Source: Amoebidium appalachense (taxonomy: Eukaryota; Ichthyosporea). Taken from it: a stretch of 64,000 bases of DNA. The notes below the pieces were generated by a model that was not told the DNA's origin, searched no databases, and worked only from the letters and a program-made list of their open reading frames with translations. The position numbers were made by a program, and so were the translations under genes. Positions 1 through 29,128 of the stretch are shown one piece after another. The stretch covers positions 11,532,001-11,596,000 of the forward strand of contig CAVNZM010000003.1 of the NCBI GenBank assembly GCA_963693365.1, given 5' to 3'. Every line of letters begins with the position of its first letter. The stretch's first letter is position 1.

Positions 1-159
1 ACCACCACCATCACACCACCACCCACCCACCTACCGCGACTACCCATCCACCCTACCCCTTTTTCCTGCTTTTTAAGGTGTGCAACTCCCCCCCCCCCCC
101 CCCCCCCCCCCAAAACCCCCCCTCAACCCCCCCCCCCCCCAAAAAAAAAAAAGTCCGCA

Positions 160-1542
<1,383 letters not shown>

Positions 1543-2086
1543 TTTACCCTTTGCGCCACTGCGGAACACACAGATAGCAGTGAGTGCATGCAACACCATG
1601 TGGTAATCCCCCTTCCCCCCCCCCCCCCCCCCCCCCCCGACCCACCCACCCACCCACCCACCCCACTCCTCCTCCTCCTCCCCCCTCGCTCTCTCAGGCT
1701 CTGTTTCTCACTTCCTCACACTTCCCTCCGAAGTTTATCTCCCCAAAAGTCCCCCCCCCCCCCCCCCCCCCCTCCCCTCCTTCCCCATCCCTCTCAACCC
1801 ACATACAATAAGCGATTTTCCCACTAAACATGCTCTCAGTCCCCCTTCCCATTCTTGCAAGTGTCCCCGACATGTCAGAATTCTCATTTCCAACACACCC
1901 AACCCTTCACCATAAAATTCAAAATTCCATTGCGGTGTAACCCCAATGCCTTCCCCGTGACGGCCAGAATTCCATCAATAAGTAACCACCCGCCTCTCCT
2001 GAACCCCTTTCCCTTCCGCTCCCCACCTTCTCCCCTCTCCCCCCTCCCCCCCCCCCCCCCCCCCCCCCACTCTTCCCCGCCCAAGC

Positions 2087-2100
2087 ACACACACACACGC

Positions 2101-2154
<54 letters not shown>
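2087..2154. repeat. (CA)n microsatellite
   Basis: CA repeat following a C run (2041-2069). The stretch 1543-3300 upstream of the DUF167 gene otherwise holds C/G runs, pyrimidine-rich sequence and, from about 2480 to 3080, higher-complexity DNA that could include its promoter. I could not define an exon there. Confidence 0.85.
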
Positions 2155-2156
<2 letters not shown>

Positions 2157-3373
2157 CTTCTCTACCCACCTTTTCCAAGCCGACCGACCCGAACTTCCCA
2201 ACTCCGCAATCGTTACACCCTTTCCCCACCCCTACCCGGCCTCCCACCCGTGTCTTATCACCCCTCACGCAAACACGATTCAACAAAATTCTATCCGTTA
2301 CCCTTCCCTTCCTCTCTGCTCCACGCTCCGGCCACAAGACACCCCCGTCGAAAAGAAGGAGGCATGGGCAGAGGAAGGATGAAGAAGGGGAGCAGGTGCA
2401 CGAACACTGCCCCACTGTGTGAGGCCATGTTACTGCAGTTAAAGAAATCCTACCTCAGTGGCCGTGAGTAGACAGCGAGATTATAAACAAGCCCGGCCGC
2501 ACGCTTTGGCAGGATGTGCGCTCTCAGAGCAAGCACCATCCCGGCCTTGGTGCATGTCACTCGTCCTTCACACAGACCACGGTTAGGTGCCTGCCAGCTG
2601 CGCAGAATTCGCTTTGTGTCCCAACTCGCGAATCTACTTAGAGGGCTTCAACTTGTGTTCACTTGGGAAGGTCGGTCACTGGTGCTTGTGAGTTGTTTGG
2701 CAATGGTCTTTATTTTTTTCACAAACAGAGTTGCCGCCTGGAAGGGAGTGCACGGGAGAGTGGGCTTATCAGAATCTCACGCCGTCGATTGGTTTGCAAT
2801 CATTTTGGCGCGAAACCTAGGCCGGGCCCCCAGCAGCCCCCAGCCGTTGGCCGGATCACGTTATTTTTGTTTTTCCCTTCCCTTAACAGCTTTTGTTCAT
2901 GAGCGGCAACAGGTTTTTCCCTGCACAACAAAAACGTCTATTTTTTTCTCCATCTTTCCATCCTTCCAGTTTGAGCCTTACATACCTGATTCTTTAACCC
3001 CGATTGGCCCGGGCCATGCATGTCGCCCCCGCGCGCGGCCGGGGTGCCGATGTCCCGGCAGGCTAAATTTTTAAATACTATGATTCCGTTTATGCGCATG
3101 CATGGTACACAGCCCAACCATGGTTTACACGACTGAGTATGCTGTAAGCACCTATGACTACAATGTAGGGTCTGTAGCACGGCATAATTCAAACTGGTAA
3201 ACTTTAAAACGGCCCCTGAGCAGGCCCCCCCGCCGCCTCCCCTCGGCCGCGGGAAGGCCTACAGGCAACCACGACCAGATACTGCAACAGCAGGCCTAAC
3301 TAATAAATTACTAGGATAGCGCACGGCACACACACAAAAAAGAAGAAAAGGGTGGTGGTGGGGGTGGGTGGGT

Positions 3374-3419
<46 letters not shown>

Positions 3420-4080
3420 AGGGGGGTCCAACTCGGGTCGCGTATTTAAAAGCGGTGGGAGGGAACTAAAAAGGGCCGGGACATGTACACTCATGTTGGA
3501 AACATTCCTGGCAGCTCATCAACGAAGGGCTCGGACTGGAACCCAATCAGATATCAGCCACCGTTTAGTCTTGGTGCATACTCGCATAGCAGTTGTACCA
3601 GTACGTATACTACGTGTGTCAAAAAAAACCACGTGGCCACCACACGATGGGGTGTCAATATTGTGCACGTGTGCCAGAAATAGAAACCTGCTGCAAATTT
3701 TACTTATGGTTCTAATATTGAGCTGGTTATATAAAGTGTAGAACAAAAAAGAGGAGAAGAATAACATGAAGGGGGGAAGCTTAAGATCGCCTTCACGATT
3801 GCGGCCATCGTTATATTAATAGCAAGTTGTGACAGAAGAGACATTATAAAAATGACGAGATAACAGTTACCAACCATTTGGGACCTCGCATGCTGCGCAT
3901 GAACCAAAATCGGGACATTTAGTAATAAACGGAAGTTTTGACTTGAAAAACCGTGACAACTGCCGAACCAGCCGTTCTCTAGTCACCAATGGACATTACA
4001 ATCTATGTATGCTCCCTACTACACGCATGTACATGTACATGTCGATAGGGAAATCTCTTGTTTTCCCCAAATGTTTAACA

Positions 4081-9038
<4,958 letters not shown>

Positions 9039-10220
9039 TTTGTTCCCGGTTTTTGTAAAATAATCTCCTCTTTTTGGCTTGCAGTTGCAAAGGACTGAAG
9101 GACTTTCGCGCGCGCACCGGTGCACATGGCCCAGGCGACAGAATTACCTTCCTAAAAAGGCATGGTGCCCTAACAACCAATCGAATTGCATGGGATGAGT
9201 TCCCCCTGGAGCCCCACCACTGCCCCCAGACCCCTTATCAGTCGATCATGTGATTCATACTATAGTATGTGTGTATTATATGATTTACGATAAACTCTCC
9301 ATGTGGATGTCATACGTGTTGCTGGGAGAAAAGCATGTTATTAAGCAGTACTTATGTAATTAAGAGGCATACATCCTTAAAGAATAGATGAATAAACCCA
9401 CATACACATAAATTTTTTATTAGTATGATGTATCTATCCGTCCCCCAACACTTCCATTTTAGGGTGGGTCGTACGTCCTGGAATTTTAATATCCAAATAA
9501 ATTTTCTGTATCATGATGTGTGATGATCAGCAGCTACGGAGGTTTAAGCCTCGTTATACCAGACATCTTTAGAAGATTTAGATCATTGTTTTAACTATGC
9601 GTAGTTTATAGGCAGATGTCTGTTAGTTGGCCTGGGAGGCGGAGGCTTTAGTCGGCGATTCGCGACATTGGAAAATTGCCGAAAATAAATGATATTTGGG
9701 GGGATCTACTTGGACTGCCGTACACCAATCAGAAAAGGATGCATAAGATTGGCCTGCACCAATAAGAAACCCGGGGGCTTTCAAAAACGTGAAAGCAACA
9801 ACAAGCGCACTGGCACCTCCCAGAATCTAAAACCTAAAAATGACAAAACGGCAGAGTTTCTACTGCGTTTCGTAGGCAGCACATCACTATCATAAAAGTT
9901 TTCAACGTTTTTAATATGTTTTGTGAAGCATTGAATTGGCCATTCTGTCACAAAATTGCAATCATGATTCTTTCAACAATATTTCCACTCAAGACCATTT
10001 GATTGGCGCAGGAGTTTAGGCGGTTCTGATTGGCTTCTCATACGGCTCAGCCGCTCAGTCGAGATATAAAGGGGCGGCAGCGCAGCTTTCAATGTTTTGT
10101 TGGGGTTTTCAAACGGGTTAGGGAGTTAGTCAAGAACATCGTCAAGCGAACATACTACATATCGTCTTCACACATATCCCTTCCCCCTTACTTTCTACAA
10201 TCAACAAAGATAACACGAAG
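9039..10220. promoter_or_regulatory. Shared divergent promoter region of guanylate kinase and the hydrolase
   Basis: About 1.2 kb between two head-to-head start codons. On the hydrolase side a CCAAT box in reverse (GATTGG, 10028-10033) precedes TATAAA at 10065-10070, about 155 bases before the ATG at 10221. On the kinase side an inverted CCAAT motif lies near 9178. Nothing coding was seen between them. Confidence 0.6.
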
Positions 10221-10525
10221 ATGCCCCGCCTTCAAGAGAAGTACATTAGCTCCATTGACGGGCTGCAGCTCCTCTACCGCTCATATGGCCAGGAGGGAGC
10301 GGATTGGAAGCCCAAGGCATCTTTGTGTCTGGTTCATGGGTTTGGCGAGCACTCCGATAGATTCACGCACGTGTGTGAGTCGTTTGTCGAGCTTGATGTG
10401 GCCGTACACACTGTTGACCTGAGGGGGCACGGCTACTCCGGTGGCGGAAGAGGTGTGTAATTCGTGTCCCGGCAGTTTTGATATTGTTGGTGATTGAGGG
10501 CACAGGGGGAGGGTGGAGGTCGGGG

Positions 10526-10560
<35 letters not shown>

Positions 10561-13024
10561 GGGGAGGGGGAGGGGAGAGGGGTTTTTGGGAAAGGGGCGG
10601 AGGGATTTCTCGGCTTGTGTGTAGGTGTGCGGGTGGGTGCGTGTGTGTTTGTGTACAGCCACATGTGCCTGTGCTCTCACGTGTAAGCATGTGTGTGAGT
10701 CTGTGGCTCGTTGCAGAGTTTTGTTTCTGTGGCTCGTTGCAGAGTTTTGTTTTCTTGTGCCTGGGAACTGTGACCTCAGATTCCAAGTGCGGAGCTTGCA
10801 CGTAGCTTTATTTGTGTAAATAAGTGTCCCTGGGGGGCTGGGGCGGGGGGGGGGTAGTCTACTTTGCATCAATTAAGAACGAACTGGTACGTATAAAAGT
10901 GCTTGTGCCGGTAGGCTTGTTTTGAGAGAGAAGAAGAGGCATCACCAGCCTTTGCTGTATGTGACTCCAAAGCACCAGAATTTTTTAACACTCGAGTTTA
11001 CAATTGCCTTTAAAAACCTGTGCCGTTGTCTTTGGGAAACTTGCTAATACTGTTCGTTCTTTCCGCAGCCGACGGTCAGTTCGAAGACATCCTCAAGGAC
11101 ATTGGTGTGCTTTTGCAGCGCGCCGACCCCCACCTTCCCCTCTACCTTTACGGCCACAGCATGGGCGGGATGGCCGTCTTGCGCTACATCCAGACGCACC
11201 CGCACTCGCGCATAGATGGTGCAATCGTTGCCTCCCCTCTTCTTGCTCTTAGCAAACCCATTGGGCCTGTGAGGAGGATGCTTCTGGAACTGGTGTATCC
11301 GGTGATGGGCGAGTTCTTGATCAGTTCTGGCGTCGACCCTTGCGGTCTGTCGAGCGTGCATGAGGAGGTGACTAAGGTATGCATGATGGTTGAGATGGGC
11401 GTGTGCGTGGTGGTAGAAATGGATGTGCATGACGCATGGTGAGGGTGCATGTCCCTGTTTGGGCGTGTTTGGACCGATTGAAGTTGACGTAAGTAGTCGT
11501 TGGTCTCCCTTGCTGCCCCATCCCCCTCGTTTTGCTGAATCGTTACCAACCTTTGCTTGGTCATCAAACGCCATGGAATGGGCAGGCGGGATTAGTGGTT
11601 TCTTTTCGAACCTCTTAGGGAAGGAACCCAGGTGGGATTGCCTGCACTTGTCTCTCCTACGCACTCTGACTGAAACACATTTACCCGCACATTCACTCCT
11701 TCCAAGCACTTTCTTGGACATGCATCGACACACGCACACACACACAAACACCCCCCCCCCCCCCCTCCCCTTCCCCCTTTCTCCCTCGCCGGCAACACCC
11801 ACCCACCCACCCACACACACACACACACATACACACATACATACACATGCACACTCACACCGCCAAACACAAAACACCTGCAAAGGCACACACACAACCC
11901 AGCCTCCCCTCCCCCCTCCCCCCACCAAAAAAAAAAAAAAAAAAATAGGTGTTCCACGACCGCCTCACCCTCCCCTTCATGACCGTGCGCTTTGGCCGCG
12001 AGCTCCTCCGAAACTCGGCTGAGACCCTCCGCCACCCCGAGCTCATTGACGTTCCCGTGTTTTTTGTCCACGGGTCACGTGACCTGATCACGTGCCCAAA
12101 GTCGACGACGGACTTTTCCCAGAGGGTTGCTACGGATGACGTCACACTGTACATTGTGGAGGGGGCGTGCACGAGTTGCACAATGACTTGCAGCAGGATC
12201 ACGTGATTCAGACCATGGGGGAGTGGCTGGTCGACCGCATTGCGCACCAACAGGTAGGAGCATGCGTGCCCCCCTTCTCTTTCTTTCTCACTCCTCCCCC
12301 CCACTCCACCCCCCTCTCTTTCTCTCTATCTCTCTCTTTCACACACACACACACACACACTGTCTCTCTCCTTCCTCCCCCCTCCCCCCCCTTCTCTCCT
12401 TCTCTAGAGTCTCCCTCTCTCTCTCTCTCTCTCCCTCTCTCTCCCTCCCCCCCTTCTCTCCTTCTCTCTCTCTCTCCGTACCATACTTTCCACCCTTTCA
12501 CCCCCTCTTCCCCCATCCCCATCCCCCTCCCTAACCAGCACCTTTCTCGACCCCTTTCTTTCACTGTATCCCTTTCCTCTCCCTTCCCATGCTCAACCCT
12601 GCCGTATGCCTTTCTCTCCCTCTCTACCTCCCCTCCCCTCCCCCCCACTCCCCTCCTCCCCCTCCCCCTTCCCCCTCCTTTCCCCTCCGGGTAGTTGGCA
12701 TCTGTATGCACACAGACACCAGCACACCATGCACCTGCCCAGCATGACTGCACGGTTCTCAAATATATGGCCGACGTCTTCCTGTGGCATGCGAACAAAC
12801 CCCCCCTCCCCCCCCCCCCCCCCCCCCCCCCCCACCCCACCCACCCACCCACCCACCCACCCTGTGGTCTCCCTGCCCTTTCCCGACCCCCTCCCTTACC
12901 CTCTTTGTCTACTCATGTGTCTTGTCACAGAACCCCAACCCACACATGAATGCACCTGATCTACTTAGGCCACCAAAGAGGTCACCAAACATGCGTCCCT
13001 CGTAAACATGCACTACCATCACAG

Positions 13025-13058
<34 letters not shown>

Positions 13059-13783
13059 TCAAGTGCATCTTGAACACCACCTACTGCGCACACCGCCCCA
13101 TTTGAATCCCATTTTAGTTTTTAACCCAAAACAAAATCCCGCGAAGCAACCCTCTTTTCAAGGTTTTAAACCAACATTCCTTTCCCCCCTCCCCCCTCCC
13201 CCCCCCCCCCCCACGCAGTCACACGGAAACAAGCAACGTAGCTCGCGCTCGCGCCACCGCGTACCCTCCCAACGTGGCCCCTCCAAGGTCGCAATCGTCG
13301 GGGGGGGGAAAGGCATTTCCCGCATATGCGCACAGTGAAAACGCAAACGGCGGCATGTCTGAGAGCAAACTCCGGGTCATGCGTCTCCTTCAGGCCTTGG
13401 TTCTTGTAATGTGGTTCGTTCCCCCCGTGGCTCTTTTCATGTTCCCCGTGCACGTCGTGTATCTGCTCGTGTGCAAGTACCTCCTAGACTACGAGATGGG
13501 ACCCCAGGACATGGCGAAAATTCTCGTTTTCGGCGCACTTCACATGGCCACGCTCGCCGCAGCACAGAAGGCTGGGAAGAGCGAAATTTCGCAGGTCGGC
13601 GAGGTGGGGGGGTCCGTTTACGCGAACGGGGACATGGGGTCTGAGAGCAAGGAGAGGCTTTTGGTGAAGGGGTCGAAGGGGGATATGTTTGGTGAGTCAA
13701 TGGGAAAGATGGGTGCGTGCAGGGAGAGGGATGCTGAGTCTACTCCAAGATCAGCATCACCAGCGATTATTGGCGAGCAGTGA
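10221..13783 (+). CDS. Monoglyceride-lipase-like alpha/beta hydrolase with C-terminal membrane extension
   Basis: Serine hydrolase of the MGLL type, expected to cleave monoacylglycerols or related esters. Exons are 10221-10452, 11069-11376, 11949-12253, 12695-12783 and 13219-13783; junction phases (1,0,0,2) agree. Seen: HGFGEHSDRF near the oxyanion loop, DLRGHGYS, nucleophile elbow GHSMGG (Ser about 108), HGSRDLIT (catalytic Asp about 225) and EG.VHELHND (catalytic His about 255). Exon 3 lacks one base in a G run at about 12160-12165 (GTGGAGGGGGCG), shifting frame before the His; its 305-nt length is one short of a phase-preserving 306, which supports an error or a recent frameshift. After the lipase fold the last exon adds about 200 residues with hydrophobic spans (LLQALVLVMWFVPPVALFMF and a following VHVVYLLV) and a polar tail. 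That extension is unusual for MGLL and suggests membrane anchoring. Confidence 0.85.
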
Positions 13784-13911
13784 GGAAGGGAAAGGGGGGG
13801 GGGGAGGGGGAGGAGGGAGGGTGTGGGTGAGGGGGGGGGGGGGGGATGGGGGAGCATTCGTTTTCATCATAAGGTGGTGTCGGCGTTTGTGAACACTGTG
13901 TGTTGCGGAGG

Positions 13912-13942
<31 letters not shown>

Positions 13943-16596
13943 GTTGTGTGACGGGTTTTGTAGAGGTAAAACTGAATGGTTGTAGGTTGTTGGGGGGTGG
14001 ATGGGATTTCTTGATTTACTTCGTGACATTTCTTTAAGACATGTTTGTATGTAGAACTAACTAGCGTTCACGTGTTAGGGGATGTACGTACCTACCGTAC
14101 GGTAATACGAATCCGTGGAACAGTGGTTTTCAGCAAACACAGGGGTGACACAGCTCTAGCGTGTCTGCAAAATCCCTAACTAAAATGTTCGTTATGCTGC
14201 ACGTGTGTATGCTATGTACTTGTTTTGGATTCGTGAATAATTATGTCAGGTTTTCCAACGGAGACAAAAGGAAAATCGTAATGCGATGGATTTTAGCATT
14301 AGTGTGCGGACCTAGACCCTTGCTTTCTGCAGGATCCAATAGTGTTGTAATGATCTTGCCTGTGGAAGTTCACAGGTAAATATGTAGTTGAAGGGAGAGT
14401 GCTCTGAACAATTTACAAGAAGTAAAAGATGATTGTTTTATGCAACGGACTCCGAGTGCAATGACTAGTCCCTTCCCCCCTCTCCCCTTCCCCATCTCCC
14501 CCTCCCCCCAAACACACACACACACACATGAACACACACGGCACTACCCCTCACACACACATGAACACACATACCACCCGTACCACCGCCACCCTCACCC
14601 CCACCTCAACCTAGCCCGCACTATTTATTATTATTAGCACTTATTGTGACTATTTATTATATTAGCACAGTATCATTATTATTACTATTTATTATTATTA
14701 GCACAGTATCATTATTATTACTATTTATTATTATTAGCACAATATTATGATTATTACTATTTAGTATTATTAGCACATTATTATTATTATTACTATTTAT
14801 TATTATTAGCACAGTATTATTATTATTATTATTATTACTATTTATTATTATTATTATTATTACTATTTATTATTATTAGCACTCGCTCTGCAATATGATG
14901 CCAGTCAAATTCGTTGAGGGGATGGCCATCAGGGTGGCTTGTCCAATCAAAAGGATCCTGTTCAAGTGCCATCCAATCATAGCAGCCCAAATCATCTGTA
15001 TGCGGCGGTATGGCGTGCTGAAAATTCAGCAAAGGTAAAATTATCCTGCTGAAAGCAGAATTATTCAGCACAGGCAGAATTGTTCAGCAAAAGCAGGATT
15101 TTCTTGCTAAACCTGCTTTTATAAGGTTTATTCTGCTGCCGTGAGCAGAATAGTTCTATGGCGATATCGATCACAGAATATTTCTGCTATAACTCTGGTT
15201 TTTACGGAAAATTTGAGTTAATCTGATGCCGTGAGCAGAATAGTCCTGTTTTTTTTTTCTCTGATAGGAACCACAGTGCCCGTCACATTGTGGTTGCCAA
15301 GAACATATTTTAGTGCTACGTACCGTGAAAGCCGGCCGGGTAGCACCAAGCCATTCCCATACACCATTCTCGATCTCTTATAAGGTTTCTCGAGGTCAGG
15401 TGTTGTGTTGCGGCACAGTACGGTTATATTTGCCTTTTGAAAGGGTATGGATCGAAGGAGCGAGGGGAGGGGGGGGGGGGGGGGGGGGGGGGGGGCAGAG
15501 GGAGAGGAAGGGGGGGGGGGGGGGGGGGGGGAAGAGGGGGGGAGGGGGGGGATCATATGAAGCGATGCAGCACGTCGTAGAGAAGGATATCATAGGGAAT
15601 GGTGGGAGAGGCGTGGATCCGGAAAGGGGGGAATTTTATTTTTCAAAATCTTTCATATTGCCTTTCAACGTACAGGTATAACTCTTTTAACACTTCCGTG
15701 CATATGATTGGCTGGCGTAAATGACCAATAAACGGGACCAGCCCAGTTTCACGTCAGACCGCAAACCATCCCCACCCACACAACTTCACATTAAAGCTAC
15801 CGGCACAAACAGAAGCTACAATTGTTCAACACTTCTACTCTGTTAAAACATCTCAACTGTGTTCTCACCGTGGCCTACGTTTTAAAACTACTTGCATGTC
15901 ATGCTGTGTTAAAGGCACTGAAATTACTCTCGAGTTCGACTTGCATTGCTTTGCGCTACTGTGCAGAGCTTCTACTTTCCAATATGAATGGGTATCTTTC
16001 TTCACTAATTATAAACTGTACAAAAGATCAAACACTCAGTATAAATATATGTGTATGCACCACATAAAAGCTCTATGGATATACAAGGGGGAGAAAAGGA
16101 GAATATGTGAGGTCTTTAAACCGACATACTTTTAAAAAAGTCAATACATTAAAACTTCACCCAGTTCATTTCGATCAAAATAAAAAGGTCAGCTGAAGGT
16201 GCACAGTGGCTGTATTTGCCACAAAACAGGATTTCAAGTTCATATGTTGAGCAAAGGTACGGTACAAATATATTCAATATATCCTACAATATTCGGGCAT
16301 TTTCGAGCCCGTTGAATATGCATAGTCGTTCTTAAACCATGGGCTAAAACCGAATTTGCTGGGCCCCCTTTCAAATCTCCAAACCCATAACCCCCCCCCC
16401 CCCCTTCTCGCAATTACATTTCCACATGCAACACACACTGGCTGTGCATATTATGCATCCACCCACCCACCCACCCGCCCACCCGCCCACCCACACAAAT
16501 ACACAAGTGCAAACATCACACGCAGACTACCAACCTTTCCCACATGCACACATGTTTCCCACCCTTTCACGTGCTCATATCACGTGTCATACATCA
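13784..16596. other. Intergenic region between convergent genes
   Basis: No convincing gene. It holds G runs (13795-13845, 13918-13943, 15470-15550), an AT-rich ATT minisatellite, repeats of a GTGAGCAGAATAG motif near 15140 and 15235, and AT-rich unique sequence (15650-16350). Confidence 0.6.
14622..14880. repeat. ATT-rich minisatellite
   Basis: Tandem units built from TATTATTATTAGCACAGTAT-like sequence, several copies of about 25-40 bases with internal (ATT)n expansion. Confidence 0.85.
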
Positions 16597-25645
<9,049 letters not shown>

Positions 25646-26100
25646 TTTTTATCATGCATCGGTTTGTCTTTCCTTGTGATTGAGGTACCTCTTTTTGAAA
25701 GGAAAATGTGAAAGCAAATGATTAACAACGCGTGGCGATAAAAAAAAGGAAAACGTATGGTGCGCCTAAAAATATGCATGAACGGGAACCGAGAAAATTT
25801 GCCCAGAAGAAAAACGGGGAGTGATGAGGAAAAAGTGCCAAGAAAAAAGGTGGGGCTCAGATGGCATTCAGACTAGTGTATGCGTGCATAACCTATGCCA
25901 TATGCCAGAGGTAAGAGAAGCGAGTTTTTAGTTTTTTTTTTGCTCACAAACAGTAATGCAAATAGGGAGTCTTCCATTAAGTTTTTATAAAACAAACAAA
26001 AAAGTGGGCCCTAGCTAAGCTAAGCGAAGTTTCGCATGTTTTCTTCGCGCAGAGCATAAAGTTACCCTTCTCCCCCCCCTCCCCTCTCTCTCCCTTTCTC

Positions 26101-26143
<43 letters not shown>

Positions 26144-28691
26144 TCCCTCCCTCCCAAGTTTTTGAAACCTCATCCAAAAGCGCTTACTTCCAGGACACAT
26201 CACACCCTGGCACGGTATTTCTTCAACCTAATGAAAAATTCAAGTTAACAGTGCAAACTCCTGTTCAACAAGTGGCGTCTATAGAATACGTCGCCTTTTT
26301 GTCTTGCAAACATGACCAGAAAAATTGATATTGTTATTATAATCATTGCTAGTGGCAAAATAATGTACGAATTTCGCTCACCTTCGAACGAATGACACTG
26401 ACAACTGCCCACTACACGTGGGTGCAATAATACAGATCGTATTTATTTGGGATTTTCTAAACCACCTGAAATAATGTCTCGTTATAAAACGTGGTGTTTA
26501 ATGACTCGCACTGAGTGCATCATAGCAGTATATTGCACCATTGAACCTAACAGCCTGTGACTAAGTGACTACAAGCGTGGTGCAAAACATACCCCGTTTC
26601 AATGTGGTGATGGTAGGCTGAGCCCTGGGAAGACTCTATTCCTGCTGAAAATACATGGGTGCGAAATGTTTGACTAAGTCCCGTGCTTTCAGATGGCTCA
26701 AAGTTGTGATGCTAAAAAGCTGGTGCTAGGAGTTCAGCTAACAGCCACTATCTATCAGTAGTGAGTCCAATACTTTCCAAACTCAACAGTGTAACTGTAA
26801 CGCCAACTTATCAACACTCGTACGGATTACGGATTGATTCTACTTCTTATCACTTCCTCACTGAAAAAAAAAAAAGGAAGAATGGAGCTATGTTGGTGAC
26901 TTGGTGTGCGTACTGTGCGTGGGCGCACGTACATTTTGGAAAATTTGGAAAACTGATGTCACAGAACGAGCAAGTTTTGGTTCCATGCCACAGCCGGCCC
27001 GTGATCCTTTGAACACCCTTCTGCATGGGCCAATTTCGATTGGATGCGGTTTCAGTGCACGTTTCCTGTTTCAGTGCACGTACCAAGTGTGTCACGTACG
27101 TTTACAAACTTTACACCTGCAGGCTGGCTTTCTTTTGTTTAAGAGCAAAATGAGATATCAGGCAAACTATCATTGCTACCTACTTAGAACACCTTGATAC
27201 CGTCGGTGCTGCGTTAAAACTAGCTGGATGTAATATTCCAGCTAAAGATTGTGAAAATTTACACTGTTTTTTCTCTCTATCCGTTCTAAGAAGTACACGT
27301 GCGTAAGCGGTGCTCACGAAATGCGGGTTGTCAGAAGAGCATTCCGCACATTCCTAGATGAGCAACCCTCTTATCCCACCAATCAAAACGCTCCATATGT
27401 TTCTTTTTGAGGAACAGCGCAACGCACTTGCATACCTCAGATGTCATTAGCCAATCACAAAATGTAAACATCCATTGTTCCAAATTCCTTCGTGTGTAGG
27501 GGTGTAGGCACGCCACGTAAAAAGCCACGATCCCTCGCCCTCCTCTTTTTTTTTTTTTCTGCTGCACCGTGTTAGCGCTCGAATTCGGTCTTTGATATTG
27601 ATGTTTTTGCCCTTCCCTTTTGTCTCTCTTGTTATTGAACTGCTCCAAAATACACGATCACAGCCGCAAGTGAGTGATCTGGGATCATGGCACCAGGGCT
27701 GCAATTGCTGTCAAGTGCCCGCAAGTGCATGTATTATGATGGATCGTGTTTGCCTACGTGTTATTATCATGTGCGGCTCATTTTGTATCAGTGACATCAC
27801 CTCACCATGACGTCCACACTGGACGTGTGCCCCTGCTGTGTCATGTTTTTGCCGCAAGGCGCGGACAGCTTACTGATTTTGAGTGCGGCGGTCACTGACA
27901 GGTGATCTGACGCAGTCATGTGCATTTAATGTAAACTGATGGTAGACGGGCTCCATGATTGGATCGGCCATCTACATAGTTAACCATTAAGGCTCGGATA
28001 AGTGAGTAACGGTTGGCTAAGGATCTGGCCAGCAATTGCGCACACAATTCACACAATTCCCATTGCGTCACTCTGATTGGTTGTCACACCGAAGGGATTC
28101 CCCGATTGTTTTTTTTTTTTCCTTTTGAGTGGATTTATTCGACGTAAAGATATGCACAATTGTTTTTTCCACAGTGACGCTTTCTATCACTTTTTTTTTA
28201 TCACTACTGTATTTGGGTTTATGCACTTTGTATTGCTGCGGACATCGTCAGGGGTCCAGCCTCACTTGACGGCCTACTGCGTTTTCCAGGGCAGCCAATC
28301 AAATGCAGCTAGTGACTTGTCCAAATGTACACTGTCTGCAATAAAACAACGTTAGTATAGATAAAACTGATCTCGGCGGAGCCTCGATCTGTGGCCCAAT
28401 CTCCATACGAGGCAGTGGGGAAGCGTAGCGCGCGCGCGCGCGCGTGTGTGTGTGTGCGTGTGTGGGGGAGGTGAAGGAGAGGCGGGTTGGGGGAGGAGGT
28501 AGAAGAGGTATCGGGTAGGGAGAGGGAAGTTGCATGTGTGTGTGCGGGCGGGGGAGCTACCATATGAGAGGAGTTAGGCACTTATGCAGTGCGGGTGTGT
28601 TGATTTGTGTGTGTTGGGTGTTATGGGTGTGTGTGTGTGGGTTGGGGGGGGGGGGGGGGGGGGGGGGGAAGGGGAAGGGGAGAGGATGCAG

Positions 28692-28746
<55 letters not shown>

Positions 28747-28797
28747 TGTGCACACATGTGTGTGTGTGTGTGTGCGTGCGTGTGTGCGTGCAGTGCG

Positions 28798-28843
<46 letters not shown>

Positions 28844-29128
28844 AGGTGTGTGTGTGTGTGTTTGTGTGTGTGTGTTTGTGTGTGTTTGCGTGCACATGAT
28901 ATGGTATGCGCGTGTGAGTGGTAGGGAGTGGCTGTTGATAAACACTCTCCCTACGGCAACAGAAAGACATTTTCTTTGCAGCCATTGCAGTCATTAAACA
29001 ACAACCAATTAACACTGAAGTTCACTACCGGCATACCAGTGATAAATAACCGTAAACAACCGTACGTAGGTATGATGTAGTAGGAAGGCTGTACCTGTTG
29101 CTGTCGCGGTGTTGTTGTCGACAGTGAT
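25646..29128. other. Intergenic region upstream of the histidine kinase
   Basis: No supported gene over about 3.5 kb. A C run lies at 26103-26141. CCAAT/ATTGG motifs are frequent (for example near 27035, 27380, 27452, 27958, 28076, 28298). From 28430 to 28910 it is mostly GT microsatellite and a G run. The kinase promoter must lie near 25650-26400, but I see no clear TATA box. Confidence 0.5.
28697..28905. repeat. (GT)n microsatellite cluster
   Basis: Two GT tracts separated by GCGTGC variants, following a G run at 28646-28668. Confidence 0.9.

Noticed and set aside
2514-3074. 186-residue plus-strand frame resembling a transit peptide start
   Set aside because: No domain, crosses intron-like T-rich sequence with a CAG acceptor, and lies where the DUF167 promoter is expected. 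Kept only as unannotated sequence.
9689-9895. 68-residue plus-strand frame in the divergent promoter region
   Set aside because: No similarity recognised and it lies between two promoters with stop-rich surroundings.
26000-28400. Transfer or ribosomal RNA genes
   Set aside because: I looked for cloverleaf-type box A/B motifs and conserved rRNA stretches by eye here and elsewhere and found none convincing.
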